DNA from: Frigidibacter sp.
GTDB lineage: Bacteria > Pseudomonadota > Alphaproteobacteria > Rhodobacterales > Rhodobacteraceae
Length of the DNA stretch: 64,000 bases
Reading direction: 5' to 3'
Assembly: GCF_030695035.1 (NCBI RefSeq)
Contig: NZ_JAUYTT010000001.1
Coordinates: 154,834-218,833 of the forward strand
In this document: positions 47,398 through 56,772 of the stretch, piece by piece
Layout of the letters: the number at the start of each line of letters is the position of its first letter
Numbering within the stretch: position 1 is the first letter of the stretch
Position numbers and translations under genes: made by a program
Notes under the pieces: generated by a model
What the model saw: the letters and a program-made list of their open reading frames with translations, nothing else
The model's database searches: none
What the model was told of the DNA's origin: nothing

Positions 47398-49053
47398 ATG
47401 GCGTCCTATCAGTATGTCTATCACATGGAAGGCGTGTCCAAGACCTATCCGGGCGGCAAGAAGTGTTTCGAGAACATCCACCTGAACTTCCTGCCCGGCG
47501 TGAAGATCGGTGTGGTCGGGGTCAACGGCTCGGGTAAGTCCACGCTGCTGCGGATCATGGCCGGCATGGACAAGGACTTTCAGGGCGAGGCCTGGCACGC
47601 CAAGGGCGCCAAGGTCGGCTACCTGCCGCAGGAGCCGCAGTTGGACGAAACGCTGGACGTGCGCGGCAACGTGATGCTGGGCGTGGCGGAAAAGCAGGGC
47701 ATCCTCGACCGCTATAACGAACTCGCCATGAACTATTCCGACGAGACGGCGGATGAGATGGCCTCGCTTCAGGACATCATCGACGCGCAGAACCTGTGGG
47801 ATCTCGACAGCCAGGTCGACGTCGCGCTGGAGGCCCTGCGCTGCCCGCCGGACGAGGCCGATGTCAGCACGCTTTCGGGCGGTGAGCGGCGCCGGGTGGC
47901 GCTGTGCAAGCTGCTTCTGGAAGCGCCTGACATGCTGCTGCTCGACGAACCGACCAACCACCTTGATGCCGAGACAATCGCCTGGCTGCAAAAGCACCTG
48001 ATCGAGTATCGCGGCACCATCCTCTGCGTCACGCACGACCGGTATTTCCTCGACGACATCACCTCGTGGATCCTGGAACTGGAGCGCGGGCGGGGCATTC
48101 CGTGGGAGGGCAACTATTCCAGCTGGCTGGAGCAGAAGGCCAAGCGCATGTCGCAGGACGCGCGCGAGGACAAGGCCAAGCAGAAGGTGCTGGAGAAGGA
48201 GCTGGAATGGATCCGCTCGGGCGCCAAGGCCCGGCAGACCAAGTCCAAGGCTCGGATCGCGGCCTATAACAAGCTGGCGGACGAGTCGGTCAAGGACCGG
48301 GTGGGCAAGGCCCAGATCGTCATCCCGAACGGCCCGCGCCTTGGCAACAAGGTGATCGAGGTCGAGGGGCTGAAGAAGGCGATGGGCGACAAGCTGTTGA
48401 TCGAGAACCTCAGCTTCACCCTGCCGCCGGGCGGGATCATCGGCGTGATCGGCCCGAACGGCGCCGGCAAATCGACGCTGTTCCGGATGCTGACCGGCCA
48501 CGAGCAGCCCGACGAGGGCAGCGTGGTGCTGGGGGATACGGTGAAGATGTCCTATGTCGACCAGTCGCGCGACTCGCTCGACCCGGATGCGACGGTGTGG
48601 CAGGAAATCTCGGGCGGGGCAGAGATGATCCAGCTCGGCGATGCCGCGATTGCCAGCCGCAGCTATGTCGGCGCCTTCAACTTCAAGGGCTCCGACCAGC
48701 AGAAGAAGGTCGGCCTGCTGTCGGGCGGTGAGCGCAACCGCGTGCATATGGCCAAGCTGCTGAAAGAGGGTGGGAACCTCCTGCTCCTCGACGAGCCGAC
48801 CAACGATCTCGACGTCGAAACCCTGCAGGCGCTGGAAGCGGCGATCGAGGATTTCGCGGGCTGCGCGGTCATCATCTCGCACGACCGTTTCTTCCTGGAC
48901 CGGCTCTGCACCCATATCCTCGCCTTCGAGGGCGATGCGCATGTGGAGTTCTTCGAGGGCAACTTCGAGGATTACGAGCAGGACAAGATCCGCCGGCTTG
49001 GGCCGGATTCGGTGGAGCCCAAGCGGGTGAAGTACAAGAAGTTCTCGCGCTGA
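47398..49053 (+). CDS. ettA: EttA, energy-dependent translational throttle ABC-F protein
   Basis: Ribosome-associated ABC-F ATPase of 551 residues that gates the first peptide bond according to the ATP/ADP ratio. Two ABC domains: Walker A GVNGSGKST and GPNGAGKST, signatures LSGGERRR and LSGGERNR, Walker B LLLDEPTNHLD and LLLDEPTNDLD. The arm/linker between them (AKRMSQDAREDKAKQKVLEK) and the opening YQYVYHMEGVSKTYPGGKK are diagnostic for EttA. AAGGAG is 7 bases before the ATG. A strong terminator follows. Confidence 0.95.
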   Translation: MASYQYVYHMEGVSKTYPGGKKCFENIHLNFLPGVKIGVVGVNGSGKSTLLRIMAGMDKDFQGEAWHAKGAKVGYLPQEPQLDETLDVRGNVMLGVAEKQGILDRYNELAMNYSDETADEMASLQDIIDAQNLWDLDSQVDVALEALRCPPDEADVSTLSGGERRRVALCKLLLEAPDMLLLDEPTNHLDAETIAWLQKHLIEYRGTILCVTHDRYFLDDITSWILELERGRGIPWEGNYSSWLEQKAKRMSQDAREDKAKQKVLEKELEWIRSGAKARQTKSKARIAAYNKLADESVKDRVGKAQIVIPNGPRLGNKVIEVEGLKKAMGDKLLIENLSFTLPPGGIIGVIGPNGAGKSTLFRMLTGHEQPDEGSVVLGDTVKMSYVDQSRDSLDPDATVWQEISGGAEMIQLGDAAIASRSYVGAFNFKGSDQQKKVGLLSGGERNRVHMAKLLKEGGNLLLLDEPTNDLDVETLQALEAAIEDFAGCAVIISHDRFFLDRLCTHILAFEGDAHVEFFEGNFEDYEQDKIRRLGPDSVEPKRVKYKKFSR

Positions 49054-49059
49054 GTGTGG

Positions 49060-49093
49060 CCGGCGCTGCCCAAAGGGTGGCGCCGGGCTTTTT
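49060..49093 (+). terminator. terminator of ettA
   Basis: Stem CCGGCG/CGCCGG (49060-49065 with 49081-49086), an inner GCCC/GGGT pairing, then GGCTTTTT. It begins 6 bases past the stop. Confidence 0.8.
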
Positions 49094-49512
49094 GCGGGGG
49101 CCGGGCGGCGGTCCTGACCTGCGCTGCCTAAAGACGTGGAGGCGGATTACCGTTCTGTCGCGCTGACGGGTCTGGGCGGAGGCGGGTTGGGCGGAGGCGG
49201 GTCTGGGCCTTCGCGAAAAATGCGTAGTGCCGGATGACAGCGGTTGCCATGCAAGCACCGGGCGGGAGGTTGCACTGTGAAGCAACCCGGGCAGGCTGGC
49301 GAGCCGCCACTTCAGCCGGTCGTGCGCCCGGTCACTCGTCTGGCAGCTTTGCTCCGCGCCCCAGCGGCAAGGAACGCCAGCATCCTCCCGGGCGATCTTG
49401 CCACACTCCGCCCCCTCGCCAGCATCACCGTTGAGCCGAAGGGAACCTTTCGCCCGCACACGGGCTTGTGACAGGACGGCCATTCCCGGCCCATCCTTGA
49501 AAGGGCTCTTCG
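49094..49512. other. 419-bp intergenic region before the DUF3309 gene
   Basis: No gene seen. It contains GGGTCTGGGCGGAGGC and GGGTTGGGCGGAGGC in tandem around 49168-49205, a small direct-repeat tract. The DUF3309 promoter must lie in the 3' part; GAAAGGG just before 49513 is its ribosome-binding site. Confidence 0.45.
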
Positions 49513-49671
49513 ATGACAATCGGCACCATTCTTCTTATCATCCTGATCCTGGCCCTCGTCGGCGCGCTGCCCAGCTGGGGCCATTCGCGCTCCTGGGGCT
49601 ACGGGCCGGCCGGCGGCCTTGGCCTTGTCGTTGTGGTTCTGCTGATCCTGGTCCTGATGGGCCGGATCTGA
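49513..49671 (+). CDS. DUF3309 small membrane peptide
   Basis: 52-residue peptide matching DUF3309: MTIGTILLIILILALVGALP, a WGHSRSWGYGP turn, then a second helix LGLVVVVLLILVLMGRI. Two membrane helices in hairpin arrangement; probably in the inner membrane. Function unknown; in alphaproteobacteria these genes often stand alone, as here. Confidence 0.85.
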   Translation: MTIGTILLIILILALVGALPSWGHSRSWGYGPAGGLGLVVVVLLILVLMGRI

Positions 49672-49781
49672 CGGCCTCAGCGTGACGGGCCCCAGCTTGG
49701 CGGGCCTGATCTGACAAAAGGGATCTGACGCGCGCGGGCGGCCAAGATGGCTTCCCGCGCGCGACTGCTTTTGAGACCGCC

Positions 49782-49800
49782 GCCTGCCGGGGCGGCAGGC
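49782..49800 (-). terminator. hairpin downstream of phnA
   Basis: Perfect 8-bp stem GCCTGCCG/CGGCAGGC with a 3-base loop, 11 bases beyond the phnA stop on the minus strand; AAAAG rather than a U-tract follows, so termination is plausible but unproven. Confidence 0.5.
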
Positions 49801-49810
49801 CCGGGCGAGG

Positions 49811-50380
49811 CTATTTCTTCTTCACAAATTCGGTCAGGATCACGATGCGCTGGCCCTCGACGCGGCCCTCGATCTGGGCGGCATTGTCGGCCACAAGGCT
49901 GATGCCGCGCACCGCGGTACCGCGCTTGGCGGTGAAGCCCGCGCCCTTGACCTGCAGGTCCTTGACCAGCACCACGGTATCGCCCTGCGCCAGCAGCGCG
50001 CCATTGGCATCGCGGTGCTCGATCCCGGCCAGCGGCTGGCCGGTGTCGGCCCAGGCGAGCGTGGCGGCGTCCAGTACCATCCCCTCCAGCGCTTCCCGCG
50101 CCCAAGGCTCATCGAGCGCCGAAAGTCGACGGTGGACCAGCACCTGCACCGCCTGAACACCCGACCACATCGCGCCCTCAAGGCAGCGCCAGTGCCCGGC
50201 CGGCGCCTCTGCCTCACCCCGGCAGACCGGGCAGAGCAGCACCGCTTCCTCGGAGGGCGGAACCTCAACAGCGGCCAGGTCGCCGGATGCCGGATCGCCC
50301 TCAGCCGAAAGCTGCCCGGTACCCCCGCAAATTTCACAAACCCCGCCAGCGCGGGCCTTCAAGTCGTCGATCTGTGCCAT
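49811..50380 (-). CDS. phnA: PhnA domain zinc-ribbon protein
   Basis: 189 residues. An N-terminal zinc ribbon with two cysteine pairs (CEICGG near 15-20, CPVCRG near 50-55), a middle linker, and the C-terminal PhnA SH3-like domain (ANGALLAQGDTVVLVKDLQVKG, AVRGISLVADN, ILTEFVKKK). Despite the name it is not a phosphonate enzyme in most bacteria; role unknown. Monocistronic. Confidence 0.9.
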   Translation of the reverse strand: MAQIDDLKARAGGVCEICGGTGQLSAEGDPASGDLAAVEVPPSEEAVLLCPVCRGEAEAPAGHWRCLEGAMWSGVQAVQVLVHRRLSALDEPWAREALEGMVLDAATLAWADTGQPLAGIEHRDANGALLAQGDTVVLVKDLQVKGAGFTAKRGTAVRGISLVADNAAQIEGRVEGQRIVILTEFVKKK

Positions 50381-50590
50381 TCTCTACCTTCCGCGCACCC
50401 CCGCGCTACGCGACCCTAGGCCGCTGCCCCGGGAAAGAACATGGGGCGTGTTCGCCCCGCAATGACACAGACACGACGATGACTGCGTAGGCTGCAGGCT
50501 TCTGCGCTGCCGTCAGACCGCGTATCGCAGATTCACCGCAGAGTGGCGGCCGGTCTGGCGCGCCGCACCACGCCGCCGCGAACCCAGCAC

Positions 50591-52765
50591 TCAGCGCGCC
50601 GCGCGTGACCCGCGAGGCACCGGCGCCGTGTCGCTTGCGGCCGATCCGGGGCGGCTCGGTAGGCGCGCAGGCGACGCCGCCACCGCATGAAGGGCTGTCT
50701 GGACTGGTTGAGCGGCAGTCGGGGCCCAAGCATCCTCCCGCGGCCTGTAGCTTGCCTGTTCTGGCGCTGGCGCCGCGACTTGCGCGGGCCGGGTGTCGGC
50801 AGGCACCGTGTCGGCTGGCGCGATGTCTGCTACCACCGTCTGGACGGGCACGGTCTGGACGGGGACGGTCTGGGCGGGCACGGTCTGGGCGGGCATCGCG
50901 CCAGCGGGTGTACTCTGCCCCCCTGCACCGCTGTCGGGCGGGGCCAGTTCCAGCGCGGCAGCCGCGGGCCCGGCGAAGGGCGTGAAGCTCTGCTGCCAGA
51001 ACTCGGCCGAGGTCATCGCCGGATAGGCCGCCAGATAGCGTTTGCGCAGCGTCGCATGGCCGTGCAGGAAGGCCAGCGTCGTCACCCCGATCTGCCAGAT
51101 CAGCGACAGGAACCGCCTGTCAGAGCGGCGCACCGTATAGGCCTTGTCCTGCCCGGGCTGGTGATAGCTGATCTGCCGGCAGCCGCGCACCGCCTGCAGA
51201 TCTGCCCGCGCACCGCCGGGCAAGACCGCCTTTCCAGCCCAGAGCCGCGACAGCGGCAGCAAGTGCCCGTTCAGCGTCAATCGCAGCAGGGCCAAGGCCC
51301 TGCGGCTTCGCAGTTTCGGGCTGCGCCACGCCAGATCGGCACCGGACCGAGGGCCCCAGACCTCAGTCTTGGCGATGGTCCCCAGCGTCAGCCGCCGCAC
51401 CGACATATCGGCATTGGCCGCAAAGAACTCCGGCCCCTGCATCACGTCGCGCCAGGCCAGCAGCTCTGCCGCGGCGGTTTCATAATGAAAGCGGGCCAGG
51501 CTGCGCGCCAAAAACCGCAGCGGGATCTTCGCCGTGGCCCAGGCCCCCTGCCCCAGCCGCTCCACCGCAAGGTGGTGGACGACATGGCTGCGCAGGTCGA
51601 GGTAATGGGTCATCACCGACTCCTTCTCGGTGAAGTCGTCCTGGAAGGAGACCACACCGTTGAGGGTAACGGTCCGGAAGCCGTTCGCCAGCGAGAAGCT
51701 GACATCATCGCCGCGCACGAAGAAGGGGAAGGGCCGGGCGCGGACGGCAGCGATCGGGAAGGCAAAGAACCAGAAGCCGCCGTAGAAATTGGGATCGGCG
51801 GGGGCAGAGGTCTGGAACTCCATGTCCAGCACCTCGTCGCGGCGGCGCAGGTCGCGCCCGCCCTGCTGGGGGCGGCAATGCTGATTGAAGGTCGCCCCCG
51901 CCTCCCACATCGCCCATTTATGGGTGTTGGAGATCATCGCGCCGGCCACCGCCGTGCGCGGATCTTGCGCCCGCGACAGGAAAGCGACGGTGCGGTGGAT
52001 GCTTTCCATGTGGAAGGCAGCGTCGTCATCCATGAACAGACAATGATCGAAGCCCCGGGCCTCGGCCTCGGCCATTCCGCGGGCAAAGCCGCCGGCGCCG
52101 CCCAGATTGCGGTTCGCCACCCGGTCGACATGGGTCAGATTTCCCAGCTCGGCAGAGCCGCCATTGTCGACGACGAAGGCGTGCATCTGCCCCCCGAACT
52201 CTGACCCCGCAATGAAGGCATCAAGCCGGGCCGCGGTGCGTGCCACCTCGGCCTCGCGCCGGAAGGTGGTGATGCAGATGCCGAGCCGCGGCTGGCGCAG
52301 CACCGGATCATGGGTGACAAAACGGGCCGCCCTGAGCACGGTATCGTCCATCGCCCGCAGTTCGAAGAAGATCACCCCCGCCGCGGCGTTGAGGGTGAAA
52401 TGCGACAGGTCGACCGCGAGCCGGCCCAGCTTCGGCAGGTCTTGCAAGGCACAGGCGAGGAGTTCCCACGAGCGGCCGGGGATGGCGTGATAGACCCGCA
52501 GCTCGAACCTCCCCTGCGCCTCGAGTTCAAGCGAGAGCGAGGCGAATGGCGCCGCAGCCTGCCACTTGCCGATCGAAAGGAGGTTGAAATAGCTGTCGAA
52601 ACAGGCCACGCCGCCGCTGCCCAGCCAGATCGTGCCATCCCCGAGGTTGACGCCAGAGGCGCCTTGCAGGTGGACGTAAAGTTCCATTTCGGTGCAGATT
52701 CCCTGCTCTGGCAGGATCATGTGCTGCAGCGTCAGCGGGCCGGGCGGCGATGGGATGGTCGACAT
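50591..52765 (-). CDS. GlfT2-like galactofuranosyltransferase with repetitive C-terminal tail
   Basis: 724 residues. N-terminal beta-sandwich (about 1-150; MILPEQGICTEMELYVHL), a GT2 catalytic domain (about 160-400) with FVVDNGGS, NRNLGGAGGFARG, the metal/nucleotide DDD at 246-248 (FMDDDAAFH) and FVRGDDVSFSLANG, then a helical C-terminal domain. This three-part build and the motifs match GlfT2, which polymerises galactofuranose in mycobacterial galactan. The last 110 residues are a Pro/Ala/Thr-rich tail with repeated VPxQT units. ATG at 52765 was chosen over an upstream in-frame start inside the neighbouring gene. Companion of glf 2.3 kb upstream in the same operon. Confidence 0.8.
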   Translation of the reverse strand: MSTIPSPPGPLTLQHMILPEQGICTEMELYVHLQGASGVNLGDGTIWLGSGGVACFDSYFNLLSIGKWQAAAPFASLSLELEAQGRFELRVYHAIPGRSWELLACALQDLPKLGRLAVDLSHFTLNAAAGVIFFELRAMDDTVLRAARFVTHDPVLRQPRLGICITTFRREAEVARTAARLDAFIAGSEFGGQMHAFVVDNGGSAELGNLTHVDRVANRNLGGAGGFARGMAEAEARGFDHCLFMDDDAAFHMESIHRTVAFLSRAQDPRTAVAGAMISNTHKWAMWEAGATFNQHCRPQQGGRDLRRRDEVLDMEFQTSAPADPNFYGGFWFFAFPIAAVRARPFPFFVRGDDVSFSLANGFRTVTLNGVVSFQDDFTEKESVMTHYLDLRSHVVHHLAVERLGQGAWATAKIPLRFLARSLARFHYETAAAELLAWRDVMQGPEFFAANADMSVRRLTLGTIAKTEVWGPRSGADLAWRSPKLRSRRALALLRLTLNGHLLPLSRLWAGKAVLPGGARADLQAVRGCRQISYHQPGQDKAYTVRRSDRRFLSLIWQIGVTTLAFLHGHATLRKRYLAAYPAMTSAEFWQQSFTPFAGPAAAALELAPPDSGAGGQSTPAGAMPAQTVPAQTVPVQTVPVQTVVADIAPADTVPADTRPAQVAAPAPEQASYRPREDAWAPTAAQPVQTALHAVAASPARLPSRPGSAASDTAPVPRGSRAAR
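50820..50900. repeat. 15-bp tandem repeats encoding VPxQT units
   Basis: Five or so imperfect copies of a 15-base unit (consensus GGGCACGGTCTGGAC on the plus strand), in frame within the GlfT2-like gene, producing PAQTVPAQTVPVQTVPVQTV. Such tracts change length by slippage without frameshift. Confidence 0.85.
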
Positions 52766-52766
52766 T

Positions 52767-53918
52767 TCAGGCAATCTCCAGGCTCTGGACAAAGGGAATG
52801 AAGGTTTCGGCAAGGCCAGGTTCAAACTCGGCGGAGGCAAGCGGTCCGGACGGGCGGGGCGAGGCGCGGCTGGCCCCTCGCATTCGCGCCAGCAGCGGGG
52901 TTCGCACGGAACGGGCGGCCTCGACCTCGGGCACGGGGCGGGGTGTCGCCGCGCGGTCCAGCTGCGCGAAGAACGGCTTGCCGGACAGGGCGGTCAGGAA
53001 CGCCTCGGAGGGCGCGAAAGCCCCGAGCAACGCCGCGCGGTTGGCGGCGCCGAACAGCTCGACCTCCTCGCGCGGCGGCGCGCCGACCCGGTCGGACACC
53101 GCGATCAAGAAATCGCAAAACCGCTCCACCTCCGGCTGGGGGAACAAGGGGGCGGCACAACGGGCATATTCCAGCAGCGCCGGGTGGATCGAGGGGTTGA
53201 CCCGCCGCTCTGGCGCGAGGCCGGGCGGGAAGGCAAGGCCCGATTGCGCGACGAAATCCGCGACCGACCCGCCCGCCGCCACCACATCGGCATAGTTGCG
53301 CAGCGACAGCCGCGCCGAGGGAAACGCCCTCAGCCAGGGCGCCAGCAGCAGTTCATAATCCAGATGGATCGTGCCGCAATACTCCTCCAGCCCCTGGGCG
53401 CGCAGCGGGTCCACCCGGTCCCCAAAGCGGATCCGCTGTGCGTGCCAGGCAGACAGGTACTGGTCCGGCCGGCGCAACGTGCAGTGCAGCGATACCTCTG
53501 CCCCCTCGAACAGCCGACCAAGCTGACCGATCAGCCCCGGCGCCCAGGCCCCGAAATTGGCGAAAACCTCAGAGCACAGGATGACCGCCTGCGGCTGATG
53601 CACCTTGATCTGGTTGCGGATCGAGGTTTCCATCTGGTGAACAGAGGGCAGATCCGGATGCCAGGGGGGCACCGGATACTGCACCGCCTCAAACAACATG
53701 CGGAAGGCGAGGGCATTGTGCGATTCACGCGCATTCCAGGGCTGCGGCTCGGGGTCAGGGCCGACCAACGCCTGACGCAGCAGCCGGGCATGGCCATCGC
53801 TTTCCACCGGCGGGTAGAGGATGCCGGCCCGCAGCAGGGTGGCCGCGTTGCGCCACAGGAAGTCCTGCAGCGAGGTCGAGCCGACCTTGTGATGGCCGAT
53901 GAACACCAGCAGCTTCAT
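52767..53918 (-). CDS. sulfotransferase-like protein of the polysaccharide locus
   Basis: 383 residues. N-terminal LLVFIGHHKVGSTSLQDFL resembles the 5'-phosphosulfate loop of P-loop sulfotransferases, followed by VILCSEVFAN and LHCTLRRPDQYLSAWHAQRI (a 3'-phosphate-binding-like R...S pattern). The remainder is divergent. It could sulfate the exported polysaccharide with PAPS. The start lies 4 bases inside the preceding GT2 gene (ATGA), and its stop is 1 base beyond the start of the GlfT2-like gene, so the three are tightly coupled. Confidence 0.7.
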   Translation of the reverse strand: MKLLVFIGHHKVGSTSLQDFLWRNAATLLRAGILYPPVESDGHARLLRQALVGPDPEPQPWNARESHNALAFRMLFEAVQYPVPPWHPDLPSVHQMETSIRNQIKVHQPQAVILCSEVFANFGAWAPGLIGQLGRLFEGAEVSLHCTLRRPDQYLSAWHAQRIRFGDRVDPLRAQGLEEYCGTIHLDYELLLAPWLRAFPSARLSLRNYADVVAAGGSVADFVAQSGLAFPPGLAPERRVNPSIHPALLEYARCAAPLFPQPEVERFCDFLIAVSDRVGAPPREEVELFGAANRAALLGAFAPSEAFLTALSGKPFFAQLDRAATPRPVPEVEAARSVRTPLLARMRGASRASPRPSGPLASAEFEPGLAETFIPFVQSLEIA

Positions 53919-55042
53919 GCCGCATCCTCCTGCGCAGCGGTACGGGCCTTGGGTCCACCCCGGGCCGGGACCTGCGGTGGCACATGGCGGGAGGGGGGCC
54001 GGCGGGAGCCGGCGGCGAGCGCCAGTACCTCCTCATGCGGGCGGTCCAGCCGCCCCCGAAGCCCGTCCAGCAGCGCAAGGCGCAGCAGCCGCAGATAGAC
54101 CGGCCGCTCCACGCGCCGGTAGTGGCGCGCCCGCAGCCCCCAGCGCAGCAGATGCATCAGCGCCATCGGCGCGAACAGCCAGCGCCCGGCCGCGGCACGA
54201 AACACAAGCAGCAGGTTGCGATGGTGGTAATAGGCCTTCCACAGTGGCCGGTAGATCCAGGCGCTACCCTGCAGGGTGCTGCAATCATGCTCGAACCGGA
54301 TCCGGGGATCGAAGCCGATCCGCAGCCCAAGGGCGCGCATGTGCAGCGAATGCAGCACATCATCGCCATAGATGAACAACCGCGCATCTGGCAGGCCGGC
54401 CAGGTGCCGCGCCCGGCGAGACAGGAACAGGCCGACGAACGAGGCGATGTCGATCTCGGCCAGGGTGTCGGCCAGGTAATCGGCATCGGCCAGGTGGAAG
54501 GCGGGGCGACCGCGGAACAGCGCGGCGGCAAAGCGGGTGAGGCTCGCGAAGGGGTTGCGGGCCGGCCGGTTCATCTCGGCGATGCGGCCCGAAGGGTCGC
54601 GCACGGCTGCCGCTACCGCATCCCATCCGGGCGGGGGCGCGGCGCGGAACTGCGAAATCGCCCCGGGCGCGGGGCGGGCGTCATCGTCCATCACCACGAT
54701 CCAGTCGGGATCGTCGCGCGCCTCCAGCTCTGCGAGCCCGAGCGCGAAACCACCGGCACCGCCGAGGTTGCGCGGCGGCGTCAGCACGATCAGCCGCGGG
54801 TCGGCCTGTGCGGCAAGCCAGGCCGCGGTACCGTCCGGGGTGCCGCTGGAGGCGCCATTGTCGATGATGCAGATCCGCTCCAGCGGCGCGGCCAGAAGCG
54901 CCAGCACCGTGGCGCGCAGCTGCGCCGGGCGATTGCAGGTGACGACGACCGCCGCGACGGTCGGGGACCGTCGGGGGACCCGAACCTTCTGTGGATCGGG
55001 GGCTGGATCGAGAGCGCGGCGGGGGGCTATGTCGCGGGCCAT
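53915..55042 (-). CDS. GT2 glycosyltransferase, GlfT1-like
   Basis: 375 residues with a GT-A fold: VAAVVVTCNRPAQL, IIDNGASSG, PPRNLGGAGGFALGL, DDD motif in VVMDDDARPAPGA, and FIYGDDVLHSLHMRALG with the catalytic-region acids. These features place it near GlfT1, which adds the first galactofuranose residues onto a lipid-linked primer. A C-terminal amphipathic region follows (LMHLLRWGLRARHYRRVERP). ATG 55042 has GAGGG 5 bases upstream and lies 7 bases after the glf stop. Confidence 0.78.
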   Translation of the reverse strand: MARDIAPRRALDPAPDPQKVRVPRRSPTVAAVVVTCNRPAQLRATVLALLAAPLERICIIDNGASSGTPDGTAAWLAAQADPRLIVLTPPRNLGGAGGFALGLAELEARDDPDWIVVMDDDARPAPGAISQFRAAPPPGWDAVAAAVRDPSGRIAEMNRPARNPFASLTRFAAALFRGRPAFHLADADYLADTLAEIDIASFVGLFLSRRARHLAGLPDARLFIYGDDVLHSLHMRALGLRIGFDPRIRFEHDCSTLQGSAWIYRPLWKAYYHHRNLLLVFRAAAGRWLFAPMALMHLLRWGLRARHYRRVERPVYLRLLRLALLDGLRGRLDRPHEEVLALAAGSRRPPSRHVPPQVPARGGPKARTAAQEDAA

Positions 55043-55049
55043 CGCACCC

Positions 55050-56772
<1,723 letters not shown>

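Noticed and set aside
47383..48942. 519-codon minus-strand frame antisense to ettA
   Set aside because: ettA on the plus strand carries two complete ABC domains; the antisense frame has no domain and arises from codon bias.
49811..50380. Phosphonate degradation locus suggested by the name phnA
   Set aside because: No C-P lyase or phosphonoacetate hydrolase genes nearby; PhnA-domain proteins are generally unrelated to phosphonate use.
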